64,000 nucleotides of DNA from Phoronis australis. Its lineage: Eukaryota; Phoronida; Phoronidae. Below the pieces are notes generated by a model. That model saw nothing but the letters and a program-made list of their open reading frames with translations, did no database searches and was not told the DNA's origin. The stretch covers positions 148,542 to 212,541 of the forward strand of contig NMRA01000421.1 of NCBI GenBank assembly GCA_002633005.1, in the 5' to 3' direction. Each line of letters opens with the position of its first letter. The first letter of the stretch is position 1. The translations under genes were made by a program, and so were the position numbers. This document shows positions 26,201 to 41,200 of this stretch, piece after piece.

Positions 26201-29200
26201 TATGAGATGACATTTCCAAAGGAAAATGGTATCTTAATGTTTAACATTGCTGACGTGACATACTCTAAAAAGATCATTGGATCTTAAATTTACAGACCAA
26301 TTCAATCCATCACGAACCATACCCGATCGAAGTTGAGACGCGCATTGACGTTAGACCAATCACCAGATGTGTTGGAAAATATCCAGTAAGTATAGAATTC
26401 GGCAAAAGAATGCCTTCTAGCGTATGAATTTTACGTTCTTCTCGTAACTGGTGCATTTGAACGTAACATGCTGAGCAGAAGTTGGAACATTTGACAGCGA
26501 AGCTCTGTAAAGTTTATAAAAATGTGAACGGTGGTCGTGTTTAATTGTTTTAGCATAAAGTTATTTAGATGCGCCTATAGAATGCATCACAAATGATATT
26601 TTTTTCATCCATTTGCACATGATAGAATGAGAAACACCAGAGAACTTAAGATTAAATTCACGGGGTGCAGTATTAGTCATGTGAAAACTAGCAAATGCAG
26701 TCTTGCGGAATACTGCCGAAAAATACTGAAAGAACCACTAAGCGGTAACCCAGCACTCAGATCCATCAAACAGTTGACGCCAGTCATCCTCATAATAATA
26801 GACACGTGTATCCTACAACAATTCATTACCTCAAGTCTGAACTACCCAAAAATGGGTAATTGCTGCCAAATCCCATTGAGATTCTTCTTTACTTGATAGA
26901 TGAGACAAACGCAAGAAAACTAATGCTGCAGCTAGCCAGTATAACAGTAAGCGTAACTGACCAAATATTGCTGCCTGTCAGGTTTCCACTCACTATAATC
27001 ACCCGTGTCGAATTTAGCAACGATTTTCAAACCATTTGGCATTTAGAAAAATTGCCACTAGGGACGCACAACAAGTCGGAACTGTGTGAAAATGGGCAGG
27101 TGTTGTTTTCTTCGAAGGGCATGGTGGATGCAGATGCAAACGCTAAAAAACTAAAGTTGTCACCAAGGGGCATAGCAGTAGTTAGCGAAAAGCATCTTCT
27201 CTTTCGTAGAAACATGACTTCCAAAGTTCATGAAGATCCTTCAAGCAGTGTTGTAGTTATGCGGGCTGACGCTGGACGTTATAAGCACAGACCAATATGA
27301 CTGCAATATGCACCCAAATATGGTGTCTGGGTTCGTGAACAGCGAAAAGCATAATTACTTAGTTTTGTGAATCTATGCGTCTTTGGTCTACATTGCATGG
27401 TAATTTCCAGTTAATGTTCCGTCTACTTAAAGGAGAATGCCACCCAAAAAACAACCTATTTTGTATCAGTTTAGAACGAGTAGTTCTACTCGATAATGCC
27501 ATGTTCGGTTGCGTTACCTGACACGTACCTGACGGCAGACGGAGGTGTTGAAATTATCAATGACGTAGTTGGTTTCACACGCAGTCTCAGTAGTTCACAA
27601 CACGGTTTAATGGTGTCAGCTTATCGCATGAATTCATCGTTTAACACCAATAAATCATCAAACTTCGATGTAAAACCCTTAAAAATACACCGAGTTCTTA
27701 TAAAAACGTGCTGTTTTATTTCGCTGTTACGGATTTATTGGTATTTGGACACACCGTAGCCTACAAAGTTCGGCAGGCCAATTTTCCAAGGTCCGTAGCA
27801 GGAGTTTGGGGTCTATTCGGAGAAAATTTCGAAGTATCCTTCCGTGAAATACAGACAGGAGAACCTACTTGTGATTTTTTTAGTTCTAAACACACAAAAC
27901 GCTTGTTATCCCGGCCAGTGGCTCGGAGCCCGATCAGGCCCGTCGCGGCCGCCGGGACTGGCACGAATGATAAACCAGCTTGAGTTGGAAACTAAACCTC
28001 CAGTCACGAAAAGACTATAATAGTGAGCCAAAGAAATAATGTGCATGTAATTATATATGTGAATTAGCCACGAAACTGAAAATCTACTTACTTGTCGGGG
28101 GCCGCGAAGTCGAGTTTTCCTTCCACAGACCGTCAGGGCAAAGGTTGTACGGTAACAATGATTTGAATAATGTATTTGAATTTCTAAATAAAGATTCCCT
28201 TAACATGTGACCATAGCATATAAAATGGAGTAATTGTTTTGCAACAGCTTTCTGTCAGCAAACACTGAATTAGCATGCGCTCACACGGCCTCGGTGCCCG
28301 ATCAATTACCTTTTTTATTCATTGCTGGCTTCTCAAAACATTTGCACTCACGAGCACTCCAAGGCATTACAAATTGTATCTAATGAGACAGACTTTGTTT
28401 CAGTTTCATATAAGCATGGTTAGGATCATTTCAGGATGAGAATAATTCATTATGAAACAGAACGTAGAATAATAAACGTCTACATGGCAACTCGCCCGGC
28501 GCCAATCCCGACTTAGTCAAGAGCTCACTGGCATCCGACGAAAACTTCACGGGTCGGATCGTGAGGTTTCAGGCTATCAGTTCGAACAGGAATACACTGA
28601 TCAAGAAATACAAGAAAGGCACCGTGAACATACACAGGCAACAGAACGTATGGATAGTTCTTTGGTAAGCCGGAATTCGTCAGAGAAATCACTGTTGACG
28701 AAATGCCGGCCACAGACACGGAGATGTTTCACGGCCTCATACTTGCTATTAACAGCATACCTTTCATTCTTCACTACCGCGAGCCACTTCCTAAGCATTT
28801 CGGGCTCTCAAGCAAGTCGAAAAAACGATATACCCGCTTTCTTTGCAGCTTCATAGTTCAGACAAGCGGGAGCAATGCACCGCAATATAGCGGCATTCAC
28901 TCTGCAGACGAACCACTGACCTCGCTGTGTCGTTTCTCACCTTCCTCACAGGTTAACGCGACATCTCTCGGCAAGGTGAGGTCGACCGTATAAGAGGCAA
29001 TGTGGATGTAGAGCGATTAAGACGGTAAAAAGACTAAAAAAATCGGGTGGCATTCTCCTTTAAATCTGCTTTAAGGAAGGTTTATACGCTGAAATTTGGA
29101 TTCGTGACTATTTTGAAATTTTTGTATCGTCTTCAATGCCTTTTCATGAAAAAAATATGAAATTGATTCAAAAATTGCAAAGTTGTCACTTAAGTCTCAT

Positions 29201-32200
29201 CTCTCAGAAAGCATTTACTCTCTCAGTACAAAAGCCAGGATAGCTGAGAAAGAAGTTTGCGTCTTTGCTTTTGATTGGTCCGTCTATCAGCCACTCAGCC
29301 AACAATTTTAATCAAAAAAAATAATGAAAGATTTTAAGAGTCGTTCGGAATGGACAAAGGAACAACATATTATATTTTGGGCAAGACGTCAAACTTTGAG
29401 GACATACATGTACACAAGCCCACGCGCGCGCGAACACACATACGCACACACAAACACGCACCCATACAAACGCACACGCTCAGGTCGTTTGAATTGAGCA
29501 AACGTCATTTTAACAAGGCAATAGTGATTGCGCAAACCACGTGTGCAGTAAACATCGTGAATGTGAACACATCGGTCATTTACATGTTTACGTAATAACT
29601 GCATGATGGAGGAACTGTTATGTCTTTCAGAGGGAATCTTTGTAGATAAAATGGCTCAAAATAACAATAATCTACCCACGTGAAACTTGTTGTGTCGATT
29701 TATGTATGGTGCGACTACACTGCCTGACAGCGGTGCGGTTGCACCAAATCCCCACGTAAAATAACTGCATTGTCTTATAACTCATTTCGAATATCTCTGC
29801 AGCTACGCTGTGTTTGGACTCGGGTCAAGAGCTTACCCAAACTTCTGTGCCTTCGCCCGCTACATCGATGAAACTCTGGATGTACTTGGTGCTGAGCGAG
29901 TCTGTGCTGTAGGAGAAGGAGACGAGCTATGCGGGCAAGACGAATCGTTTTCTCAATGGAGTAATAAAGTTTTTGCGGTAAACATTTACAGACACGTTTT
30001 ATAGTTAACAGAACCTTCAGTCACACTGTCCCTAAACAATTCAATGTCACGTCGAATGTGAGAAATATTACTACGGGAGAAACATTAAAAGGAACATTCG
30101 ACAACTGTCTTAAACAGTGCCCTATGCATATATACATGTATATATATATATATATATACTTATATATGCTTAAAGCATGTTGCTGAAGCATCACTAGGGC
30201 TATCTGGAAAGCTAGATACATCTCAAATTACAGTAATTCGTTAGAGTAAGGCTTGAAAATAATATACATATACATATACATACATACATATATATATACA
30301 TATATATATATATATATGTATGTATGTATATGTATGTATATGTATATGTATATTATTTTCAAGCCTTACTCTAACGAATTACTGTAATTTGAGATGTATC
30401 TAGCTTTCCAGATAGCCATAGTGATGCTTCAGCAACATGCTTTAAGCACTCAAACCCAGGCATGTCAAACACGTGAAGTAGCCTTTTCGCGCCACACTGC
30501 AAACACAGTAGTAGTGGTAGTTTTTAACATTTACCGGAACCTGCGGCAGAAGTATGTTCCTGCCGCGGGTACCGGCAGAGATTTTTGAATTCAACACCAG
30601 TGTGAGCAGACTTTTATCGTAGCTGTTTGACTTAAAATGTTGATTATCGCGGTGACGAACAAGCGTAACTATATCAATGATTTTGGTGTGGTCAGAGTGA
30701 CTTGTGGACACTAATCCTCGACTCACGAAATGAGTGAACACCTAATTCATTTTGAAACCAACTACTTTTGTTTCAAGAAAAGTTTTGAGAACTTTTTATT
30801 CATAATCAGTCTTATTTGGTGGTTTATGGCGAAGACGAAATACAACATTCATTTGACATGATTTGTCAAGTTGGCTTTTCCTTCAGATGCGTCTGCACTT
30901 ATCAAAAACAATAATTTTCACTTTGAAACTACAGAGTTGCTGTGAAGTGTTCTGCATTGGGGACGTTAGCTCTATGTTAAACGTTGTTACGGACAAACGA
31001 TGGGGTCCGGGAAAGTATCGCATCAGTCCCGGAACTGGTCCCATGGCGACACTTGCTGACGGTAAGCTTATAATTTTATATTCTATGATATAGTCTTATG
31101 TTTTATCGATATACTGTATGTCTATCTGAACCACCCGTGCTATATTTTTGTTGTATATGTGTTTTTACCCTATATACGCAGGGGCGGATCCAGGATTTTG
31201 AGTTAGAGGGGCCATGCAGAGTATTAGCAAGGATTTTGCCCGTCAGACATTCGCACCCTCGTACTGCCAAATGGAATCTGGTAGAATTTTAGGGTGGCCA
31301 TGGCCCCCTTGGCCCCCCTTAAATCTGCCACTGATACGGGAAAGTAGAGCCAATCCGTGGTTGAGTCTGTATTCCAAGGTTGGTGCACAGTCTCCTGGTG
31401 AAGTAAATTCGCGTGTACGAGGGCAAATTTGATTGGTCCTGTTCCTTTGGGCTACCTAACATATTCATTCAAGACGTCGTTGCTTTAAAAACTATAAGCT
31501 TTTTGTGAAGGTGTACCGATAGAAACTCCGACGCACAGTGATCAGGTCGGTATTTTAGACTTCGCTGTTTAATCTGTTAAATCAGAAATAAGTCAATTGC
31601 CTATTCAATGACCACATCAAAATCTGACAAAAATCTTACTCGAATCAAACGAAAGCGTTTTGTCATGAATACACACAGTATATTTACACTGAGAACTACA
31701 GTGTAAGATAGCTATAGGAAATTGCGACCTAATTTCGTGTATATATTTTTTACTAACATAATTGTCTGCTCGCAGCGTCCCCCTCTTTCTCGCTCTCCCC
31801 TCTCAACATCCAAAAAATCCATCTTGTCGTTATGTTGGGCATACCTTGAGTGCGTACATTTTAAAAAGAGACCACCGAACACAAAACATGGATATTTTTT
31901 AATTCGATCCCACTATTTTGCAATTTTCAAGTGTTTGGGATCCGATCAATAAAAAGGAAAGGTATTGGTGTGTAAGGCTAACTTTATATATTCGTTTTTT
32001 TATGTTCCCAGGCCTTATTGAAACTCACAAGAGAACTGTGTTCAATGCCAGGGTTATTTCGATAAATCACCTGCAAGCCGAGAATTCTGAGTAAGTACCC
32101 TAGCTATGAAATTTCTCTATCGGAGTGTTTGGCATGCACAACCTTTAAACCACAGTTAAAGAAATAATGATTTTTTGACTAATCAAAATACTTCCAATTA

Positions 32201-35200
32201 AAACCACTTCACGTTATATAATAAGGCGGATTTGCAGGTATCCAACAATCCAGCGCTAATGCTGTGGAGGATTTTACTTACTGATAAGTACATTCGGTCA
32301 ACTAATTATTTACAAAACTCTAGGAGTTTAACACAACAAAGGGAGATAATTTAACACAACAAAGGGAGATAATTTCTGAAAGTAGAAAGCCTGTACAGTT
32401 TGATTCTTTACTTCATACCGATAGAACGTTGACTGAGTCACGAGACCGTGCATTTTTATTCAAATTTAGCAAAAATGGGTGCACTTATAGTAAACAACAG
32501 TATCAAATTTTATTTGACATAGATGATGATATCTTAAATACGATGTTACAGCTTTCGTAGTTATCTTTTCGTTTTCGTTTTAAGAAACCTTTCATTTTTT
32601 CATTTATCATAACATGCTGCAGAAATCATCTGTCACTTTCCAGCTTTCTCGTCGAGTATCATGTATCTTTCACACTTGCATGCAATGTATATTTCCTATA
32701 TAACGGAACAATATTTTTACGTTCTAATCCTATGAGACGTTATTGTTTATAAATCTGTGCAGTCGTCAGACAATCCTCGTGAAATTGGATGCAAGTGACG
32801 TACCAGATATAACTTATGAGCCCGGAGATCATCTTGGCGTGTATCCAACCAACAGAGCGGCCATGGTGGAAAAGCTGATTGGTCAATTGTCTGGCAGCCA
32901 ATACCCGGATACACCAATAGAATTGGAGATGTCAACAGAAGTTACGTCCTTGTCGGGTATGATTGATTTTCGTCGTAAGCAAACGCTTTGGAAAACGTTT
33001 TCAGTTGTCTTTATAACATGACATGCACGCACACTGTTAGACAGTGCTACGTGTAGGCCTACACTTTGTGTTATAGTGCGTGTTGTTGCACTTATTAATG
33101 TTTTATTCGCGTATGTATCTGGGAATGAATTTTTAACTTTAAAAAGTGATTTTCAGTATACACAAAGATCGCCTTACCCTAGGCTTCCTAATTCTCCACG
33201 CTGGTAAACATTGAAGTAGTATAATATGAATCTTGCCAAATATTGAGATGTAGGATTGTGTTAAATTCCTGGCTTTATCATCCTATATGAAGGAGGAGCT
33301 TTGACCGAGTCCGGTGGGAAAGATGTCTTTTTGAACCATCCGATGAACGGGACTGTGATGTGAAGGACGGGTCTGCTTTTCATTTTGATCGTGTTACTCA
33401 ATGTCGTTGTCGTGTTGTGTGTGAAACGCTTAAATTTCTTTCATTTTGCCGTCACAGTACTGAAAAAATCTAGAAGTGATAGTTTCATGTGAAAATAAAT
33501 TCAATTCCTGAAAATGTAGTCTTAATGGTGTACTAAAAGTCAAAGAACGGCGCTACTTTCGCATAAACTGTACTTTCCATGTGTGAGGTCGTACTTCCCT
33601 TCAGAGTTGTGTCTTTCCTATTGGATGGCAAATTTAGAACAAGTAAAACTTACTGTTCATACAGGCTGCCTTCCGTAGAAGAGTGAACCTCGCGAAAGTA
33701 CAAGATCGCGCTAAACACAAAATATTGCCATGTATTACAAGCAAAGCGTATGATCATACTTGGTTCCTTCCATTTTTCCAGCACTTTCGGAGCTCGAAAT
33801 TTGTCATTAAGTAGTCCTACTGAAATAAAATGAAATAGAAATATTCCGCAGTTCAGATAATGACAAAATCTGTTATATCCTTCTGTAAAATAGCGGAGTT
33901 GTAGTCGCACCATTTTAGACGTGGGTCAGAATGTTGCAGTGTGGCTGTAGACGTACAGTATCATTCGGTAAACATGGAGATGGATGAGGACACTTAACTT
34001 TTTACGAGCCCGTAATCGTCAAGTTAAAGCTAGGGACTAAGTTTTGTTTGTGCTCGGAGCGTGGAGATGGCTAGGGACTGACACGAATCATTGTTCGTGT
34101 CCAAGTATGAGTTAGCAGAGGGCATGAACGTTTAGTGCTCTACAAAAGAATTCAGCCAAGCGTCGAATTGAAGACCCACGGCAACTGTTGGTGTCGGGGA
34201 TGGCCAGGGAACGGCCATTCTTGTACGACGCAACTTAAGACTTAGGAAAGATCACGCCTTGGACTCAGAACCAAGTTTGCTTGCAACAGCGGGTCATATC
34301 AAGTCGTGTTCCCAAGTTGCAGTATATATGATGGGCTCAAGAATTTTCTCAGATGAGGGTATTTGGCGGAAAAGTGAACTATCTGTCACTACTCAAAATA
34401 TATCCGGAACCCCCGTAAAAGAGAGATCAGCACTCGTTGTAATTTTGAGTTATTAAAAATGCTTATTCCTAGTTAAAGTTAAAGAGGTAAATTAATATTC
34501 ATTTACTGTAATTTCAAGTTCTTCTGCAATGCACCACTGAATCTGCTTTTCACCATGTCTGTTTCTGGTTAGGTCGACATCATTGCAACGATAACAGGTG
34601 TGGCTTGACGATTTAGGAACTGGATATAAAAATTGAATACCGTTGCAATATTCCTTATGGCTATATATGCGCCGTTACTGCATTTTGAAATAGACAAATG
34701 GCGGATCTCATTAACGTTAACCCATATTTATCCAGAGTGCGAATACACTGACTGACAACTATACGAAGTGTAAACACTATGCTGGGAAACCACATGGTAT
34801 TTTTGAATCAGTGATCGTTCTTTGGGCAGGTAACAGGGCTCTTATGTCTTATCGTTTACTCCAACAGTGGGTCATTCAATGAACTTCTAGGCTTGACTCC
34901 AAGATCGCGTTGCGTGTCTTACATTGCCGACTAAACAACAGGATAGGAATCCATATAACAAGGCAAACACAGGAATGTTACAATTTTTTAAAAAAGTAGC
35001 AAATCCACTAAGTCGGAAACACGATTTACTTCAAGGGTCTAAATGAGTTCACTTGCCGTCAAAAGGTTATTTCTTTACCTAGTAGAGACTTAGTGCAAAA
35101 TTAGCCTAAGCTTTGTAATCTCAAGTTTATTCTGGTGACCTGTCCAACACAGCGGCTAGAGCATGCGAATTGCACTCAAGGCAAGCTACAGAACTTCGCT

Positions 35201-38200
35201 CAATGTTCGACGTGTCACTGCGCCTATCATCGGCTTATCGGAATATTGGACAACAAAGTAAATTGTCGACTGGTCACTGTTGACCACTAGTTTTTAAGTG
35301 TTTGTTAGGTTCCTTTGCCGACATATCATTTAAAGCACTTCTTCCGTCTACGCGAAGTTTCAGAGCCGCTTACGGAGGGTGGTGGTCGATGCTTGGGCGT
35401 AAAAGCGAGGGTGGAGTACGTTACTCTTGCGACACTGCGTTTAGTAGGTCAGGAATGTGGTAAAAGTAAAAAGGGTTGGCACGTTCTGTTATAGCACAGT
35501 TTCTAAGCCAACAACCATGATTGATACCCCTATTAATCCCAGTAGGCTTTGCGCTGATTAACATCCGGACATGCGCCATCGCTACATATACTTGATTGCA
35601 AATCCGCTATTGACAAAATACCCATACATTTAGACACCATTTCCCTGTTGGGTGAAATAGTCCCAAATAGGGATACAACTAAGTTCGCTAAATCTACTGC
35701 GTATTTTTGGCCTTTCTTAACATACTCATTGCCTTTTCTTGCGTTGTTTTAGTTTCATTACTAAGTCAATTTTTGACTTTGATACAACTAGACAGCGAAC
35801 TCTATGTTGTATTTTCAATACTATTGAATATTAATAGGGATCTTTTCATACAACGCGCCTAATTTAAGGATTAAGTGCCTGTTTATTTTCATTGAAGTAA
35901 GGACTCCGTTTTTAGTTATATTACTAAAAAATGTCACTAGCCAAAGATAAAACGATGGGAAAGATGACATCTCTTAATAAAGAATGGTACCAATACGCAA
36001 AATGTGTAGGGAATTTGGTTGAGTACCAATTGGGAACTATTTCATGCAGCCAGGAACATGTCACTCTATTTGCAAGGGTGGAGAGATTTTTTTCAGTTCT
36101 GCATGATAAATTTTTTGTTTTTGTTAAATTTGTAACTTTTATCATTTTCTTTTTCAGTTATTATTACACCACTTGTTTTGTGGGTCGTTTTGTTTTAGGT
36201 TACGTGATTCTCGAGTACTTTTGATTGCCCGTCGTGAACTTACAAGCCGTTATTTATTATCTCTCGTCACATTTTCACGTGTGGCTTTAGGTAACACTGT
36301 CAAGTGGTCTACCTACAAAAGGTTCCCCCAGCCAACTACTCTTAGGAAAGCGTTCTCACACTATCTGGACATCGCCAGTACTCCTACTATAGAGTTGTTG
36401 GCCCAGTTGGCACCTTTGGCCGATGACGAAGAGGAACGAGGACGTTTAGCAAATCTCGCAACGGTATGCATTAGGTTATTAATAGCTTGAATGGGTATTC
36501 GGACACCGCAAGTTGTTTGGTTGCCTTACTTGAAAGTCCCAAACTAACTCACCTATCCCTTTAGATGACCCATTTTTGATTCGTAGTTAATAAAAGCACC
36601 AAGGCTTAATCAATAGAACCATTTATATGCAATTACGGGTCAAACTTTCTAACCAAATATCAATTATGGGTCAAACAAGCTCATGATTCAGTAACATTGA
36701 TCTCATCATGTTTAAACTTTATCATATGTACATGTAACGGGGCTCGATTTGGCGACCTGCAGGTTACCAATACGGCCTCAGATTGTGTTTGGCAACCTGG
36801 GAAAAATCGCAAGTCGTCACGAAGTCGCCAGTCAAACTCAGACAAAAAATCCCTCTAAATTCGTTGCTTTAAATTACTAACAGTTTTCCTAAATTTATTA
36901 CCTTTGATTCACAATTGTTCTTTCGTCAAATCACCACCTTTATTGCCACCACGTTAAATTACATCAGGAAGTACACTGACACAAGTCGGAAATGTTGTGT
37001 AAAATCCGGCAAAATCTGCGTTCCGTGTTCGTTTGTCGGCGGGAGGAACTGGGTTCAGAGAATGAAGGTACATTTGCGCCTACATTTAGGCATTTGCGGG
37101 GGAAATCAATGGAGAAGCGTAAGAGAACGGATGTGGCGAACCTTTACGTCCGGATAGGAAAGTTGCAGTTGATATAGACGCCTGTGATTTTCAGTTTTGG
37201 TGTTTAACTAAGCGTCGAGCTCTGTGTACCCTTAATTGAACTGTGGCTGCACTGGTAAGAAATTTGGTAATATAGTGTGCACACCGTGGGCCAAGTCGAA
37301 AGTGGTATCAACGTGTAAAGTTTAAACTCTAAAGCCCTGGCAAAAATTGCTCCAGCATTAGATGCAGTGATGTAATCTTTCCTTCGTTTTAATAGGATTG
37401 CGATAAGTACGACGCGTGGCGTTACAGTGTTGCCCCGAACATCGTTGAGCTCCTGGACATGTTCCCTTCCCTACGTCCTCCAGCCTCGCTCCTACTTTCA
37501 CAGCTGCCGTTGCTTCAGCATAGACTCTACAGCATTAGCTCGTCCCTGGACGCTAATCGTGAAGAAATTCACCTAACAGTCGCCGTGGTGGCGTACATGA
37601 AGAACGGTAGTATTCGATCACTAACATCTTGTAGCGTTTTAAGTTCGTCATGAAAATATTTTGTTTAAGCCAAGTGAAACTTGATCGCAGAGCTTGGAAA
37701 CGAATAAGATGAACGTCGCACGAAATTTAACAGTCGTTTGAAAGCGCGCTCATTCGATACAATATTCGGCATTTTTCGTACGACGACACAAGTATAGCTT
37801 GATAAACGTTTCGGGCGCCAAATGGGACCTTCATATTTTCTAACGGCATTATAACGAAGTGGAACTGTTTTTCATAAAACCATACAGACGTATCCATTGA
37901 TGGTTAAATTTCTTTCCTCCACTGTTACCATTCACCACTAACTTCATTGCACGCCATATTCAAACGATTAATCTGTGAATTTTATTTTTTAGACATAGCA
38001 AAGCTCTTTGCCACTTCTTTTAACTTGGGGGATCCGTTTCCAAGCAACACACTTCTTAACCAATCTTATCAATCTTACCTTAAAAGCCAGAACAATTGAA
38101 CATTTTCGTGGCATCTTGCTTTTGCTGCACTAAAACTTTAAAGAGTTCCCACCATGCATTTTCTTACTTTTTCAGGTTTCAGTTAGCTAATATGAATCGA

Positions 38201-41200
38201 ATACCATAAAGTCTTGCTAAATAGGCACTTTTTATGCCAAAGAGTGGCAACTTTTTTTAATTTTGAAGAAAAATTACTTATTTCTAAGTTTCCCGTCAAA
38301 TGATGCAATGGGTGGAAGACGGTTGGCCGCTTGACAATCATTTGCAATGTCGGAACACTGCAGGTCAGAAGACAATGACAATATTAGGCGAAAATTGGAC
38401 AATTATTATGCAGACAGAGAGGAGAGTGGATACGGGCACTTATACTCAAGTACTTGAAGAATCAGACAATGAATTCGATTTCCCATTTAGCGAACTTTCG
38501 TCGGGTTTCAGGCCGTATGAACTCGACCCACTTGCACGAGAAATGACATGTGTGAGCCACAACCAACTCTACCAAGTGGTGGTCACTACTCACAAAATAG
38601 ACACTTCATAATTACTGACAAAGGCCACAGCCAACCTGGGTTACTCGTATTCATTATTGCTGTGATGGAATGAGCACAGTCTAAACACAATATGCATAAG
38701 CCTACTTGTAGTAGCACTCGATCTGGGCCGGGGTCCAGGGCCTGGCATCAATTGCCCTAGAATGGAAGCATTTTGTTCGTTATTTACAAAATTTGCAAAT
38801 ACACTTACTTGGTGGTGAGTCCTTCATTGTAACGCCGCCTATGTGTGTGGTCGAAACACGATTCTTTGAAATGTGCCGATCAAAGTGTGGCTTATGCCAA
38901 GCTGAATCTCATGTTCCACACTGACACTCCACACTCTTGTTCGGCGCACAATCATGGGTGGCGCAGCACTGAAAAAATTGGGGGCTAAACCCCCCCCCCN
39001 CCTCCTGTGTTGCACCGCCTGTAGACCATGGGCGGCTTAGCCCTGAAAAAGTGGGGGGCTATAGCCCTACCCTAGGCCCCTATGGTGCGCCGCCCATGAC
39101 AAACCGATGCCATTTTTGTTCAGTTTTCACGTATTTAGGAAATTTGAACACTAAGACGTTCACAATCAAGTTGTTGTTACCATAGTTTCCACAAACTCAC
39201 CTTTTCATGTCTGAAAAAGACTGTTCCACGCGGACTTTCTTCACAACTCCTCAGTATCGCACTGGTAAAACAACAACGGCTGAGGCGGTCTTCCACCCAT
39301 TGCGTACAAACTCGATAACAGAAAAATATATTTTTAAAATTTTTAGATTGTTTCGTAGCAACAGGTGTACTAAAGGCTATTAAATCTGTTAAGATGTAAT
39401 AATAAAATTCCTTTTTGAGACACAGGGTCATGGTGGGAACTCTTTAAGTCCCCGGCAAACGCCGACGCAAAAGATCACACCACAACTTTAGCAGCAGAAT
39501 AAACAATGTTTGACAGAACGTTCAGGAGTGGTGTTTCGGTTCCAGGGTGTCCTGTTCGATCCCCGGTGTTCTTGATTTATAGGTTGGGGTTCTTGTTTTT
39601 CGGGCTGATTAGCTGTTTTGAAGGTGCGGGAGTCTGTTTTCGTCTCCGAGTTTTTGTTTTTCAGCGGGGTTCCTGTTTCGATGGAACACCTTGTAGCCCG
39701 GGGGGTCACTCATATTAAAAATGTACCTCCAGACTTGTACCAAAAATTGATGAGAAACCCCCTATTGCGGTTGCCAGGTCTGCTAATTTTCTGTGGGCAG
39801 ACGGCCTGTGTGCTTTATGCGGGGATGGGGCCAATGTAGTGGGCCTTCTGCGGGGACAAAATGGAAATTTAGGGGCGTATTGGAACCCAAGTGGGTCCCG
39901 CAAAACTTGCTGAAAAAGTACCGCCTACCCGCAATTTTTGGTACACGCCTGCGGGCACCTTGTCGAAATAAATGACCCCCTGGCTTGTAGTTGCTAAAGC
40001 GAAATGCTGCGCGCGCTATTAAACTTTTGTGGTATGTAAGCTCTGTTTTTACTATAGAGATCGTGTACCGCGAGATTGTCGTAAATAATCAGCGAGTGGC
40101 ATAGAGAACTAGTTCTTAGTTCGACGTGTGCAAACTCGACACTTTAAGATGTATTTTGAATACATTAAACGGGAAATAAGTTTGGGACGACTGCCAAGAT
40201 GTGAGTGCGTATTCAAATAGCTTTTTGACGGGATTTCAATTCATTCAAAATTATGGTAAACCAGCCACATACGTTACAAAAGCTGATATTACTGTAAGAT
40301 ATAGTAATTCATATGATAACGTCCCACGGAAATAGATGAACTTCGTATCGAATCAGCATGTTTGAAAGTGGCGATAACACAAGAATTTAATTAACGTGTT
40401 AGATTTGTTGAGCAGGTAATCATAAATTACAAAATTTAAATAATGATTAAAATGAAAAAACAAATGTGGTTAAGTCCGATATTTCATAGGCATTCCACGC
40501 GTAGCAAGATTTGCTTCTGGTTCACTTTTTGTGTTTATGTCCTAACCTTCAGTAGATGAAAATTGAGAAACGAGACTCGTGTATAATTTGAAAATGGATG
40601 TACCTCTTTTCATATTTAGTTTCTGTTTACTCCGTGTTTACAATTATGTAGTTGTGTATGAGTAGGCAAAGCCTACGGTGTACAATAACTGATATTATTA
40701 CAATTATTTAAAGACGGGAAAGGACCTCTTCACCAAGGGGTGTGCTCGACATGGCTTGACTCTCTTCAGCCCGGAGACAATGTTCCTTGCTTTTTGAAAA
40801 CGTAAGTTGTTTTTAGGAGCTCTTTATAAAGGGGTTGAATGGCACCGCACAACATCGATCATAAACACGAGCCCTCAGTTCTAGGTAAAATGAGGAAAAT
40901 TGAATCAGCAATACGAAACCTTATATCATGCACCTGAACCGCTTTATCATGCACTTTTACACACGAACCGCAAACTCATTTGCACGAACATAAATCATAT
41001 GCAGGGATCGTTAAATGAATATCGGTGACGAACTGGTGATTCTGTGCTAGAGACCCTGAGTTGTTTGTCTGGGTTTTGCCGTTTGTAAGCATATTTCTTG
41101 TAATAAGCTGCACGAAAGGGTATGAGGTCTGTGCGCATGAAACTAGGAGTTTCAATTTTCCCCCATTAATTTTTATTTAACATGCCAATTTTAAGACGTT

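Larger units (their letters stand above)
37607..40713. other. NOS intron s-t
   Basis: Contains the M2 foldbacks and the 288-bp MITE listed separately. A 103-codon open frame at 38300-38611 has no recognised family. Confidence 0.55.

Noticed and set aside
31098-31432. Short frames around the M1 copy at 31179
   Set aside because: They start or end inside the MITE and match nothing else.
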